Source: an uncultured Lachnospiraceae bacterium | GTDB taxonomy: Bacteria; Bacillota; Clostridia; Lachnospirales; Lachnospiraceae | Reading direction: 5' to 3' | NCBI GenBank assembly: GCA_910588285.1 | Contig: CAJUQB010000017.1 | Location: 1 to 60,500 of the forward strand | Length of the DNA stretch: 60,500 bases | Shown here: positions 41,790 through 49,966 of the stretch, in pieces | Position numbering within the stretch: position 1 is the first letter of the stretch | Layout: the number at the start of each line of letters is the position of its first letter | Made by a program: the position numbers and the translations under genes | Notes under the pieces: generated by a model | What the model saw: the letters and a program-made list of their open reading frames with translations, nothing else | Databases searched by the model: none | Told to the model about the DNA's origin: nothing

Positions 41790-41918
41790 TTGGGGAGAAA
41801 AAGAACGTATGTTCCATCTATCAATAGCTGTATTTTTGTGGTAAAATTCATACTATAAGAATATGTAAAACGATTGACATATTTTGAAAAAAATATGCAG
41901 TCAGATGGGAGCAGCCAT

Positions 41919-43781
41919 ATGAAGACGGAAGAATTATTTCAGAAACGGTTAAAGAATCACCATGATGAACTTCGCTGGCTCTATATGGAGCTGTATGATA
42001 ACAGCGCAATGTTTGCAGAGCTGTGTGAGAACATGTACCGTTTTGCCCAGGACCGGGCAGCGGAATTTCAGAAGCTGGACCGTGAGCGGGAGAAAGATCC
42101 AAAGTGGTTCTGCAGGAATGACATGCTGGGCATGATGCTCTACATAGACAATTTTGCCGGGAACCTGAAGGGAGTCAGGGAGAAGCTGGATTACCTGAAG
42201 TCCTGCAATGTCAACTGCATTCACCTGATGCCATTTTTGGAATCTCCCAAGGGCAGGTCGGACGGCGGGTACGCAGTGGCGGATTTTGGCAGGGTGCAGC
42301 CGGAGCTTGGCACCATGGAGGATCTGGTGGAGCTGTCCAAGGCCTGTCATAAGATGCACATGAACCTCTGTATGGATTTTGTAATGAATCATACCTCTGA
42401 GGATCATGAGTGGGCCAGAAAGGCGCGGCAGGGCGACGGGGAATACATGAGCCGGTATTTCTTTTTTGATAACCCCGCGATCCCCCAGGAGTATGACCGG
42501 ACCGTGCCCCAGGTATTTCCCACCACGGCTCCGGGGAATTTTACCTATCTGAAGGAAATGGGAAGCTATGTCATGACATCCTTTTATCCCTATCAGTGGG
42601 ATTTGAATTACCGCAATCCCAGGGTATTCAATGAAATGATGTACAACTTCCTGTATCTGGCGAATCAGGGAATGGATATCATACGCATTGATGCAGTTCC
42701 CTATATCTGGAAGGAGCTGGGAACACCCTGCCGCAATCTGCAAAAGGTCCACACCATTGTGCGTATGATGCGCATGATCGGCGAGATCGTGTGCCCCGGC
42801 GTACTGCTGCTGGGAGAGGTGGTAATGGAGCCGGAAAAGGTGGTTCCTTATTTTGGAACAGTGGAAAAGCCGGAGTGCCATATGCTCTATAATGTGACGA
42901 CCATGGCTACCACCTGGAACAGCGTGGCCACCAGGGATGTGCGCCTGCTGAAACGGCAGATGGATATTGTCAGCAGCCTGCCTAAGGATTACATATTCCT
43001 GAATTACCTGCGCTGCCATGACGATATTGGATGGGGACTGGACTATGGCGTGCTGGAGGACTGGGCTATGGAAGAGGTTCCCCACAAGCAGTTCCTGAAC
43101 CTCTATTTTACCGGAAAATATCCGGGAAGCGAGAGCAGGGGGGAGCTGTATAATGACGATCCGGTTACCATGGACGCCCGGTTCTGCGGAACTACCGCCT
43201 CCATGTGCGGCGTGGAGAGCGCCCTCTATGAGGAAAACCAGGAGAAGCTGGCAAATGCCATCCGTCTGGATCTGATGCTCCATGCCTACATGCTGACCCA
43301 GTCCGGCATTCCCATGCTCTACAGCGGGGACGAAATCGGGCAGGTCAATGATTATGCCTATAAGGAGGATCCCCTGAAACGGGAGGATTCCAGATACATC
43401 CACCGGGGAAAATTCCGGTGGGAGCTGGCGGCCAAAAACCAGGAGCCGGGAACACTGCAGGAGCAGATTTTTACTGGGCTCTCCCAGCTGGAACAGATAC
43501 GCCGGACCCGGAAGGTCTTTGACAGCAGCGCAGATGTGTATACCTATGATGTGAAGGACGAAGCTGTGCTGGGAATCCTTCGGGAAAATGAGGAGGAGCG
43601 TTTCCTGGGGCTGTTTAATTTCTCGGATGAGGACCGGACGGCCTGGCTGACGGAAGAAGGGGAATTTACGGATCTGATAACCGGAGCTTGCGGCACCCTT
43701 GAGAATCCGGTGGTAAAAGGCCACGGTTTCCTGTGGCTTTCCAGACAAATCTCCAAAAACTGCTTGAAAACCTGCGGATAG
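41919..43781 (+). CDS. Glycoside hydrolase family 13, amylosucrase-like
   Basis: A 620-residue alpha-glucan-active enzyme of the GH13 barrel, closest in layout to amylosucrase/sucrose-type members: a helical N-terminus (D-E-L-R-W-L-Y-M-E-L-Y) before the barrel. The catalytic residues are Asp258 (I-R-I-D-A-V), Glu300 (L-L-G-E-V-V) and Asp368 (C-H-D-D-I-G-W). There is no signal peptide, so it is cytoplasmic. It could split or transfer glucose from sucrose or a maltosaccharide. The ATG at 41919 was chosen for GGGAG upstream; an upstream TTG coincides with a TTGACA sequence. It sits between eno and secG, which are usually adjacent in this block. Confidence 0.88.
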   Translation: MKTEELFQKRLKNHHDELRWLYMELYDNSAMFAELCENMYRFAQDRAAEFQKLDREREKDPKWFCRNDMLGMMLYIDNFAGNLKGVREKLDYLKSCNVNCIHLMPFLESPKGRSDGGYAVADFGRVQPELGTMEDLVELSKACHKMHMNLCMDFVMNHTSEDHEWARKARQGDGEYMSRYFFFDNPAIPQEYDRTVPQVFPTTAPGNFTYLKEMGSYVMTSFYPYQWDLNYRNPRVFNEMMYNFLYLANQGMDIIRIDAVPYIWKELGTPCRNLQKVHTIVRMMRMIGEIVCPGVLLLGEVVMEPEKVVPYFGTVEKPECHMLYNVTTMATTWNSVATRDVRLLKRQMDIVSSLPKDYIFLNYLRCHDDIGWGLDYGVLEDWAMEEVPHKQFLNLYFTGKYPGSESRGELYNDDPVTMDARFCGTTASMCGVESALYEENQEKLANAIRLDLMLHAYMLTQSGIPMLYSGDEIGQVNDYAYKEDPLKREDSRYIHRGKFRWELAAKNQEPGTLQEQIFTGLSQLEQIRRTRKVFDSSADVYTYDVKDEAVLGILRENEEERFLGLFNFSDEDRTAWLTEEGEFTDLITGACGTLENPVVKGHGFLWLSRQISKNCLKTCG

Positions 43782-43792
43782 TATGATACAAT
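43764..43792 (+). promoter_or_regulatory. secG promoter
   Basis: TTGAAA (43764-43769), 17 bases, TACAAT (43787-43792), inside and just after the end of the GH13 gene. Confidence 0.7.
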
Positions 43793-43831
43793 GTCAGAAG
43801 TTGTGACAAGGTTATCACAGGAGGTGTAAGG

Positions 43832-44071
43832 ATGGTAGTTTTAAAGACGATTTTGACTGTAGTATTTATCATAATTTGTATTGCTTTGACAGTAATCGTA
43901 TTGATGCAGGAAGGGAAGCAGCAGGGTCTGGGATCAATCGGCGGTATGGCTGATACCTACTGGGGCAAGAACAAGGGACGTTCCATGGAGGGAATGCTGG
44001 TGAAGCTCACCACGGTTCTGGTTGTTCTGTTCCTGGTGATTTCCGCAATCATGAATATCGGAAGCTTTTAA
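43832..44071 (+). CDS. secG: Preprotein translocase subunit SecG
   Basis: A 79-residue membrane subunit of the SecYEG channel. It has two hydrophobic segments (I-L-T-V-V-F-I-I-I-C-I and L-T-T-V-L-V-V-L-F-L-V) joined by the family loop L-M-Q-E-G-K-Q-Q-G-L-G-S-I-G-G. A ribosome site AGGAGG lies upstream. It has its own promoter and terminator. Confidence 0.94.
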   Translation: MVVLKTILTVVFIIICIALTVIVLMQEGKQQGLGSIGGMADTYWGKNKGRSMEGMLVKLTTVLVVLFLVISAIMNIGSF

Positions 44072-44082
44072 ACGTACCTAAG

Positions 44083-44114
44083 AGGCTGTCGGCTTTTTGA
44101 CCGACAGCCTTTTC
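44083..44114 (+). terminator. Terminator after secG
   Basis: AGGCTGTCGG (44083-44092) and CCGACAGCCT (44101-44110) form a perfect stem followed by TTTTC. Confidence 0.88.
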
Positions 44115-44182
44115 ATCTATTCCGCAGCTTTTGGGCGGGCATTTTCAGGCAGGGAGCCTGCCGGGCAAAAAAGGAGAAGCAT

Positions 44183-46366
44183 ATGACACAGGAAAAGCTG
44201 AAGCAGCGCAAGGATACGATTTACAGTCTGATTTGTGACGAGCAGTATGTACCGATGAAGATCAAGGAGATTGCCATTCTGCTGGATATTCCCAGGGAGA
44301 GCAGGGGCGAGCTGGAAGAGGTGCTAAAGGCCCTGACAGCTGAGGGGAAGATCGCGGTATCCAAAAAGGGAAAATACTCCAAGGCAGAGGCCAGGCTGGT
44401 GACAGGACGTTTTGCGGGGAATGCCAGGGGCTTTGGCTTCGTAGAGCAGGAGGAGGGGGAGGATATCTACATCCCCGAGGATCAGACAGGCAGCGCCATG
44501 CATGGGGATGAGGTGCAGGCTGCCCTGCTGCCGGAGCGCAGCGGCCGGCGCCGGGAGGGAAAGATCGTTAAGATTCTGTCCAGGGCTGTCACAGAGGTGG
44601 TGGGAACCTACCAGAAGGGCAAGGGCTTCGGCTTCGTGACGCCGGACAACCAGCGGCTGGGACAGGATATCTTTGTGCAGGAGGAACGCTCCATGGGGGC
44701 AGTCACCGGCCACAAGGTGGTGGTACGGCTGACGGATTATGGCAGGAAGGATAAGAAGCCGGAAGGGCGGGTGGTGGAGATTATCGGCCACAGCAATGAT
44801 CCGGGTACGGATATTCTATCCATTGTCCGGGGCTATGACCTTCCTATGGAATTTCCGGACAAGGTGCAGAGGGAGGCCCGGGATGTGTCCAGGCCTGTCT
44901 CGGATGCTGACCGGGAAGGCCGCATGGATCTGCGGCAGTGGCAGACCGTTACCATTGACGGGGAGGACGCTAAGGATCTGGACGATGCCATCACGCTGAC
45001 CCGGGAGGGAGAGAATTACCTGCTGGGCGTGCATATTGCAGATGTGTCCCACTATGTCAGGGAGCATGGCGCCCTGGATGCCGAGGCCCTAAGCCGGGGC
45101 ACCAGCGTGTATCTGGTAGACCGGGTGATTCCCATGCTGCCCCATACCCTGTCCAACGGCATCTGCTCCCTGAACCAGGGAGAGGACAGGCTGGCCTTAA
45201 GCTGTATCATGACCATTGACCATAAGGGGAATGTGATGGATCATCAGATTGCGGAGACGGTAATCAATGTGGACCGCCGTATGAGCTACACCAGTGTGAA
45301 GAAGATCCTGGCAGACCGGGACGAGGAGCAGCGCAGGGAATACCAGGCGCTGGTGCCCATGTTTGAGGAGATGGAGCGGCTGGCCCTTATCTTGCGCGAG
45401 AGACGCAGGAAGCGGGGGTCCATTGATTTTGATTTTCCGGAGACGAAGATGGTGCTGGATGAGCAGGGGCATCCCCTTGAGATTGCTCCCTATGAACGGA
45501 ATGTGGCCACCAGGATTATTGAAGATTTCATGCTGATTGCCAATGAGACGGTAGCCCAGGATTTTTATTGGCAGGAGCTGCCCTTTGTGTACCGGACCCA
45601 CGATAACCCGGACCCGGAGAAGATCCAGAAGCTGTCCACCTTTATCAATAATTTCGGATACTCCATACACATGGGAACCGATGAGCTGCACCCCAAGGAG
45701 CTGCAGAAGCTTTTGGAGAAGATCGAGGATACGCCCCAGGAGGCTCTGATCAGCCGTCTGACCCTGCGGGCCATGAAGCGTGCCAAATATACGGTGTCCA
45801 GTACCGGCCATTTTGGGCTGGCGGCCCGCTATTACTGCCATTTTACCTCCCCCATCCGCAGATATCCGGATCTGCAGATTCACCGGATTATTAAGGAACA
45901 GTTAAAGGGGCGGCTGGACGGGCAGCGGATTGCCCATTACGAGGAGCTGCTTCCGGCAGTGGCCCAGCAGGCCAGCGACCTGGAACGGCGGGCCGATGAG
46001 GCGGAGCGCGAGACGGAGAAGCTGAAAAAGGTGGAATACATGGAGCAGCGGATTGGCCAGGTATATGAAGGGGTTATTTCCAGCATCACGGCCTGGGGGC
46101 TGTACGTGGAGCTGCCCAATACCATTGAGGGCATGATTCATGTGGCGAACCTGCCGGGGGATTATTTCCAATACCAGGAGGAGACCTACGAGATGGTGGG
46201 GGAGACCACCAATATCCGATATTGCCTGGGCCAGAAGGTGAAGGTGCGGGCAGCAGCGGCAGATCGGCTGATGCGCACCATTGATTTTGAGCTGGTTTTG
46301 GAGGATGAAGAGGCAGAGGAGGAAGAGAGGAATGGGAAAGGATACAAGGAAGCTGATTGCCAATAA
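44183..46366 (+). CDS. rnr: Ribonuclease R
   Basis: A 727-residue 3'-5' exoribonuclease. An N-terminal helix-turn-helix-like segment is followed by two cold-shock domains (F-V-E-Q-E-E-G-E-D-I-Y-I-P-E and G-F-V-T-P-D-N). The RNB domain has D-A-K-D-L-D-D-A-I-T-L with its catalytic Asp cluster, and the C-terminal S1 domain begins G-Q-V-Y-E-G-V-I-S-S. RNase R works with tmRNA/SmpB in ribosome rescue, matching its neighbours. The end overlaps smpB by 35 bases. Confidence 0.96.
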   Translation: MTQEKLKQRKDTIYSLICDEQYVPMKIKEIAILLDIPRESRGELEEVLKALTAEGKIAVSKKGKYSKAEARLVTGRFAGNARGFGFVEQEEGEDIYIPEDQTGSAMHGDEVQAALLPERSGRRREGKIVKILSRAVTEVVGTYQKGKGFGFVTPDNQRLGQDIFVQEERSMGAVTGHKVVVRLTDYGRKDKKPEGRVVEIIGHSNDPGTDILSIVRGYDLPMEFPDKVQREARDVSRPVSDADREGRMDLRQWQTVTIDGEDAKDLDDAITLTREGENYLLGVHIADVSHYVREHGALDAEALSRGTSVYLVDRVIPMLPHTLSNGICSLNQGEDRLALSCIMTIDHKGNVMDHQIAETVINVDRRMSYTSVKKILADRDEEQRREYQALVPMFEEMERLALILRERRRKRGSIDFDFPETKMVLDEQGHPLEIAPYERNVATRIIEDFMLIANETVAQDFYWQELPFVYRTHDNPDPEKIQKLSTFINNFGYSIHMGTDELHPKELQKLLEKIEDTPQEALISRLTLRAMKRAKYTVSSTGHFGLAARYYCHFTSPIRRYPDLQIHRIIKEQLKGRLDGQRIAHYEELLPAVAQQASDLERRADEAERETEKLKKVEYMEQRIGQVYEGVISSITAWGLYVELPNTIEGMIHVANLPGDYFQYQEETYEMVGETTNIRYCLGQKVKVRAAAADRLMRTIDFELVLEDEEAEEEERNGKGYKEADCQ

Positions 46367-46796
46367 CAAGAAGGCATATCATGATTATTTTATAGAGGAC
46401 ACCTGGGAAGCAGGCATCAGTCTGGCCGGCACGGAGGTGAAGTCTCTGCGGATGGGCAAATGCAGCGTCAAGGAATCTTTTATCCGCATTGAGAACGGAG
46501 AAGTGGTGGTGTATGGCATGCATATCAGTCCCTATGAGAAGGGCAACATATTCAATAAGGATCCCCTGCGTCCGAGGAAGCTTTTGCTGCACCGGTATGA
46601 GATCAACAAGATTACCGGCAAGATTGCGGAGAAGGGCTATACCCTGGTGCCCCTGCAGGTGTATTTCAAGGGAAGCCTGGTGAAGGTGGAGATCGGCCTG
46701 GCCAAGGGCAAGAAGCTCTACGACAAGCGGCAGGATATTGCAAAGAAGGATATGAAGCGTGAAGCAGAGCGGGACTTCAAGGTGCGGAACCTGTAG
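46332..46796 (+). CDS. smpB: SsrA-binding protein SmpB
   Basis: A 154-residue partner of tmRNA. Family motifs are L-I-A-N-N-K-K-A-Y-H-D-Y, G-I-S-L-A-G-T-E-V-K-S-L-R and the basic tail K-L-Y-D-K-R-Q-D-I-A-K-K-D. The ATG at 46332 follows GAGAGGA within the end of rnr. The tmRNA gene lies 0.7 kb downstream on the opposite strand. Confidence 0.96.
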   Translation: MGKDTRKLIANNKKAYHDYFIEDTWEAGISLAGTEVKSLRMGKCSVKESFIRIENGEVVVYGMHISPYEKGNIFNKDPLRPRKLLLHRYEINKITGKIAEKGYTLVPLQVYFKGSLVKVEIGLAKGKKLYDKRQDIAKKDMKREAERDFKVRNL

Positions 46797-46814
46797 AATC
46801 ATTGGGCCAATGAA

Positions 46815-46860
46815 AGGGGCTGTGAAAACAAAGTGGAACCACTCTGTTCTCACAGCCCCT
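46815..46860. terminator. Hairpin between smpB and the Uma2-type gene
   Basis: AGGGGCTGTGA pairs with TCACAGCCCCT around an inner GTGG-AA-CCAC. It lies downstream of both convergent genes and could serve both. Confidence 0.7.
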
Positions 46861-46873
46861 GACTGTCAGGAGG

Positions 46874-47422
46874 TCATTGGGTCAACAGCGCATCCATCTG
46901 GATAGTCAAATCGCTGTAAATGCAGACCGGGATCGTATCATCAAAGCTGTACTGGCAGGTTCCTGCCTCTGACTCAAAGTCATATACCGTGACTGTGCGC
47001 TTCATGGGATTCACAATCCAGTATTCCCGAACTCCCGCCGTGCGGTATTTGTAGAGCTTGATCCCATAATCCATCCGCTGGGTGGAAGGGGAAACAATCT
47101 CAATGATCCAGTCCGGGGCCCCCTGACAGCCCCGGTCGGTTATTTTGTTCCGGTCACAGATCACAGACAGATCCGGCTCCACATAATTAATATCATCCTC
47201 ATTCAGGAAAACGGCGAAGGGGGCGGCATAAACGTCGCAGCTTCCTTTTTTGGTATCAATGTAGTTTCCGATTGCCTGATGTAATCTCCAGCTGATTTTT
47301 TGATGAGTGGTGCTTGGCGGAGCCATCAGATACATCTGGCCGTCAATCAGCTCTGCCCGCTGGCCCTCAGGCAGGGCATAGATATCTTCAATGGTATAAA
47401 TGAGCTCCGGTGGAAGAGACAT
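46874..47422 (-). CDS. Uma2-family (DUF820) putative nuclease
   Basis: A 182-residue protein of the Uma2/DUF820 family, a PD-(D/E)XK-like fold. It has the family opening Y-T-I-E-D-I-Y-A-L-P-E-G-Q-R-A-E-L-I-D, the central Y-V-E-P-D-L-S-V-I-C and I-I-E-I-V-S-P-S-T, and the C-terminal G-V-R-E-Y-W-I-V-N-P. Its biological role is unknown; such genes are scattered and often transferred. It is inserted between smpB and tmRNA, on the same strand as tmRNA. Confidence 0.88.
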   Translation of the reverse strand: MSLPPELIYTIEDIYALPEGQRAELIDGQMYLMAPPSTTHQKISWRLHQAIGNYIDTKKGSCDVYAAPFAVFLNEDDINYVEPDLSVICDRNKITDRGCQGAPDWIIEIVSPSTQRMDYGIKLYKYRTAGVREYWIVNPMKRTVTVYDFESEAGTCQYSFDDTIPVCIYSDLTIQMDALLTQ

Positions 47423-47450
47423 GCGGTGTACCTCCTGTTGATGAATAGAA

Positions 47451-47487
47451 GAAAGGCCATCCTGTCACAAATACAGGATGGCCTTTC
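47451..47487 (-). terminator. Terminator of tmRNA
   Basis: GAAAGGCCATCCTGT and ACAGGATGGCCTTTC form a perfect 15-bp stem with a 7-base loop, directly downstream of the tmRNA 3' end, followed by TTCTATT. Confidence 0.85.
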
Positions 47488-47501
47488 TGTTCAATTGTTG
47501 A

Positions 47502-47855
47502 TGGAGCTGAGGGGAATCGAACCCCTGTCCAAAAGACCTTCCCTTGTACTTCTACTATCATAGTCTGTTTATTGACATTCCCTCCTGCAGGCGGGAGCAG
47601 ACACCCTCCTGCATTCAGTAGCTTCATCCTACGCCCGCACACGCAAAGCTTAATGTGCGTCGTTTCTCACATCGTCGAAGCCGGGTTCCTAAACTGTGAG
47701 TGGTCTAGGGCCGACTGCTGCAACTAGGCAGCGTATGCTAAATTATCTTCAGCGTTTATATTTAGGTTTGCATTTTACCACAGCCGAAGCTGCGGACGCA
47801 TGGCTACGGATAGCTTCTCCAACTTCCAGTCCCCTGTCGAAACCAGTACAACCCC
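47502..47855 (-). ncRNA. ssrA: Transfer-messenger RNA (tmRNA)
   Basis: About 354 nt. The 5' end GGGGTTG pairs with CAGCTCC at the 3' end, forming the acceptor stem, and the 3' part has the T-arm GGGGTTCGATTCCCC. The tag frame at 47724-47771 reads A-N-L-N-I-N-A-E-D-N-L-A-Y-A-A then a stop. After the discriminator A the DNA reads TCA rather than CCA, so CCA must be added after transcription. SmpB and RNase R are encoded nearby. Confidence 0.95.
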
Positions 47856-47982
47856 GAAAGTTATATGGTAGTTCTATTATATGCTTTTTTCCGGAAAAGT
47901 CAACCCTTCAAAAAATATTATTTTTTTATAAACAAATATTAAAAATATGTAAATAAATATAAATTTTTTTCGACGTAAAGGC

Positions 47983-48011
47983 TTGCTTTTTCATTGGTCA
48001 TTTTGTATAAT
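47983..48011 (+). promoter_or_regulatory. Promoter of the DUF4190-type gene
   Basis: TTGCTT (47983-47988), 17 bases, consensus TATAAT (48006-48011). Confidence 0.7.
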
Positions 48012-48045
48012 GAATAAGTACTTATCGAGGAAGGAGGAAGTAATA

Positions 48046-48339
48046 ATGGATAACTCAAACAATGGAAAAGGCTTATCAATTGCTGCCCTTGTATTAGGAA
48101 TTGTAGCAATCATATTCTTCTGGATGTCTGTATATAATATTATTTCTGTCATCTGTGGAATCGTAGGCCTTGTATGCGCTGTTAAGGGTAAGAATCAGGC
48201 TGTGGCAGCCGGCGCTCCTACTGGTATGGCTACGGCAGGCCTTGTACTTTCCATCATTGGAACTGTATTGGGTGCAATCGGATTCTTTACCTGTACTGTG
48301 TGTTTACTCTGCGCAGCAGGCTCTCTTGCAGCGTTGTAA
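48046..48339 (+). CDS. DUF4190-type small membrane protein
   Basis: A 97-residue protein with a short polar N-terminus (M-D-N-S-N-N-G-K-G) and two or three hydrophobic segments (I-A-A-L-V-L-G-I-V-A-I-I-F-F and M-A-T-A-G-L-V-L-S-I-I-G). The layout is typical of DUF4190 proteins, whose function is unknown. The ATG at 48046 follows AAGGAGG. It has its own promoter and terminator and so is a single-gene unit. Confidence 0.75.
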   Translation: MDNSNNGKGLSIAALVLGIVAIIFFWMSVYNIISVICGIVGLVCAVKGKNQAVAAGAPTGMATAGLVLSIIGTVLGAIGFFTCTVCLLCAAGSLAAL

Positions 48340-48358
48340 TACATACCGATATGAGAGG

Positions 48359-48394
48359 AACAGCCTTCTGCCCTCAGCAGACCGGCTGTTTTTC
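48359..48394 (+). terminator. Terminator after the DUF4190-type gene
   Basis: AACAGCC (48359-48365) and GGCTGTT (48384-48390) close a loop that includes CTG/CAG, followed by TTTTC. Confidence 0.75.
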
Positions 48395-48401
48395 TGCGTA
48401 T

Positions 48402-48497
48402 TAAAGCATTTTTAAAGAGCATTTTTAAAGAGCATTTTTAAGGAAGAGCATTTTTGAAAGAAAAAGCATTTCTTAATGAAAGAGCATTTCTTAATGA
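48402..48497 (+). repeat. AAAGAGCATTTTT tandem repeat upstream of lgt
   Basis: Six degenerate units of 11-19 bases, each containing AGCATTT: three close copies of AAAGAGCATTTTT, then longer units with AAAAAGCATTTCTT. It ends 20 bases before the lgt start codon. Confidence 0.7.
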
Positions 48498-48516
48498 ATA
48501 TATAAGAGGAGTTTTT

Positions 48517-49332
48517 ATGTTTCCGTATTTTGAACTGTTTGGGAGGGTTGTGGGAAGCTATGCGGTCTGCTCCGTAATGGGAATGATGGTGTGTGCGGCA
48601 GTGGGCACCCGATTGGGGGCCCGCTACAAGGTTTCCTTTGAGGAGCTTCTGCTCTATATGGTTGCGATTGTCCTGGGGCTTTTGGCGGGAGGCCATATTC
48701 TCTTTGGGCTTACCCATTTAGAGGAGCTGGTGAAGCTTTTGGGAAGCCTGGGCAGCCTTTCCGGGAAGGAGATTCTGGCAGGACTTGGGACCGTGTTTGG
48801 CGGGATGGTGTTCTATGGGGGCTTTCTCGGCGGTGCGGCGGCCCTCTGGTTCTATGTAGGGGCGCATAAGAAGCATTCCCGCTGGGTTCTGTTTGACCTG
48901 TATGGGGCGCTGATCCCTCTCTTTCATACCTTTGGGCGTGTCGGCTGCTTTTTGGGGGGCTGCTGCTATGGCCGGGAGGGCAGCTGGGGCTTTGTTGTCC
49001 ACGGCAATCCCCTGGTGCCGGAGATCAATGATGTCAGGCGTATTCCGGTGCCCCTGCTGGAGGCTGCCTGCAATCTCTGCATTTTTTTCCTCCTGCTGTA
49101 TTTGTACCAAAGGGGGCGGCAGAAGGGAAGGATCGTATTCTGGTATATGGTGATCTATGCGCCGGTGCGCTTTGTCCTGGAATTCTTCCGGGGGGATGCG
49201 GTACGCGGGATCTGGTGGGGATTATCCACCTCCCAGTGGATCAGTATCCTGCTTTTTATCACAGGAATCGCATTTTTAGGCCGTTTTGGCAGAAGAAAGC
49301 AAAATATTACCGGGGTAATTACAAATCAGTGA
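48517..49332 (+). CDS. lgt: Prolipoprotein diacylglyceryl transferase
   Basis: A 271-residue membrane enzyme that attaches diacylglycerol to the lipobox Cys of prolipoproteins. It carries the signature H-T-F-G-R-V-G-C-F-L-G-G-C-C-Y-G and the late R-F-V-L-E-F-F-R-G-D, with about seven hydrophobic segments. The ATG at 48517 follows AGAGGAG. Several lipoproteins in the window are potential substrates. It may be one of two lgt copies in the genome, which cannot be judged here. Confidence 0.88.
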   Translation: MFPYFELFGRVVGSYAVCSVMGMMVCAAVGTRLGARYKVSFEELLLYMVAIVLGLLAGGHILFGLTHLEELVKLLGSLGSLSGKEILAGLGTVFGGMVFYGGFLGGAAALWFYVGAHKKHSRWVLFDLYGALIPLFHTFGRVGCFLGGCCYGREGSWGFVVHGNPLVPEINDVRRIPVPLLEAACNLCIFFLLLYLYQRGRQKGRIVFWYMVIYAPVRFVLEFFRGDAVRGIWWGLSTSQWISILLFITGIAFLGRFGRRKQNITGVITNQ

Positions 49333-49458
49333 CTGTCAAATTTCCTTAATTTTTCTGCATATAATTTGCAATTTTGTAAAAAAATATCATTACATATGAA
49401 CAGGAAGTGACGGGTTTTCCAGTATTTCGGCGTTCCTAACAAAATGTGCTGGAAGCGG

Positions 49459-49487
49459 TTGACACTGCTGGAGAATCATGGCATAAT
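49459..49487 (+). promoter_or_regulatory. Promoter of the HPr-like gene
   Basis: TTGACA (49459-49464), 17 bases, CATAAT (49482-49487), 52 bases before the start codon. Confidence 0.7.
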
Positions 49488-49538
49488 TCATCATGTAAAA
49501 AGAAAACTGAAAGCAGGTTAGCAGAAAGGATGAGAAAA

Positions 49539-49766
49539 ATGAACAAGAAAAGAATTCGTTTGGATGCTAGCGAGGATGTTCAGGAATTCGTAAAGGCAGC
49601 CGGCACATGCGATTTTGACATCGATGTATTGTACCAGCGTATATTAATAGATGCAAAATCCTTGTTAGGCGTTATGAGCCTGGGCTTATCTAAGGAGCTT
49701 ACCATCCAGTACAGCGGAAGTAACAATCATTTTGAGAATGTAATGAAGAAATTTGCAGTTGCATAA
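49539..49766 (+). CDS. HPr-like protein without the active-site histidine
   Basis: A 75-residue HPr-fold protein. The C-terminal half has the HPr motif I-D-A-K-S-L-L-G-V-M-S-L-G, but the N-terminal segment that should read H-A-R-P is E-D-V-Q-E-F-V-K-A-A-G, so the phosphorylated His15 is missing. It is therefore probably not a PTS phosphocarrier and may be regulatory. The ATG at 49539 follows AAAGGA by eight bases. Its own terminator follows. Confidence 0.85.
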   Translation: MNKKRIRLDASEDVQEFVKAAGTCDFDIDVLYQRILIDAKSLLGVMSLGLSKELTIQYSGSNNHFENVMKKFAVA

Positions 49767-49966
49767 TGTATGCAGAGCCGAGAGAGACGTCCGAGAGGGC
49801 GTCTCTTTTTGTTTGTGATATAGGAAATTGGATCTATGATTTTACAAATACAATAAATAAGAATTACGAAAATGCCTGTGGGTATCAGCAAGATCCTTAT
49901 ACAGATACCGCCGATACCCATTACGGCATATGATACAAATTTTCTGTGTCGCCTAGTTTTTTGCAT
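49727..49966 (-). CDS. Small membrane protein at the module edge, probably 3'-truncated
   Basis: A 79-residue frame begins inside the end of the lipoprotein gene (overlap 14 bases). It has one clear membrane segment (I-L-L-I-P-T-G-I-F-V-I-L-I-Y). After I-T-N-K-K-R-R it runs through the half repeat, the terminator and into the HPr-like gene on the other strand, so its native C-terminus has probably been lost at the module boundary near 49830. No family recognised. Confidence 0.4.
   Translation of the reverse strand: MQKTRRHRKFVSYAVMGIGGICIRILLIPTGIFVILIYCICKIIDPISYITNKKRRPLGRLSRLCIHYATANFFITFSK
49783..49811 (+). terminator. Terminator after the HPr-like gene
   Basis: AGAGACG and CGTCTCT form a stem across TCCGAGAGGG, followed by TTTTTG. 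Confidence 0.85.
49813..49829. repeat. Half copy of the 59-bp inverted repeat
   Basis: TTGTGATATAGGAAATT matches the left arm of the repeats at 9871 and 20077, again directly after a terminator T run. The right arm is absent and the sequence changes to AT-rich acquired DNA from here. Confidence 0.75.

Noticed and set aside
41874..41918. TTG start for the GH13 gene at 41874
   Set aside because: No ribosome site precedes it and it coincides with a TTGACA sequence; the ATG at 41919 has GGGAG upstream.
41949..43748. Minus-strand reading frame of 599 residues opposite the GH13 gene
   Set aside because: It lies entirely within a clear GH13 gene and has a His/Leu/Ile-rich shadow composition.
47696..47956. 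Frame of 86 residues on the plus strand near tmRNA
   Set aside because: Most of it is the antisense of the tmRNA gene and it has no protein-like character.
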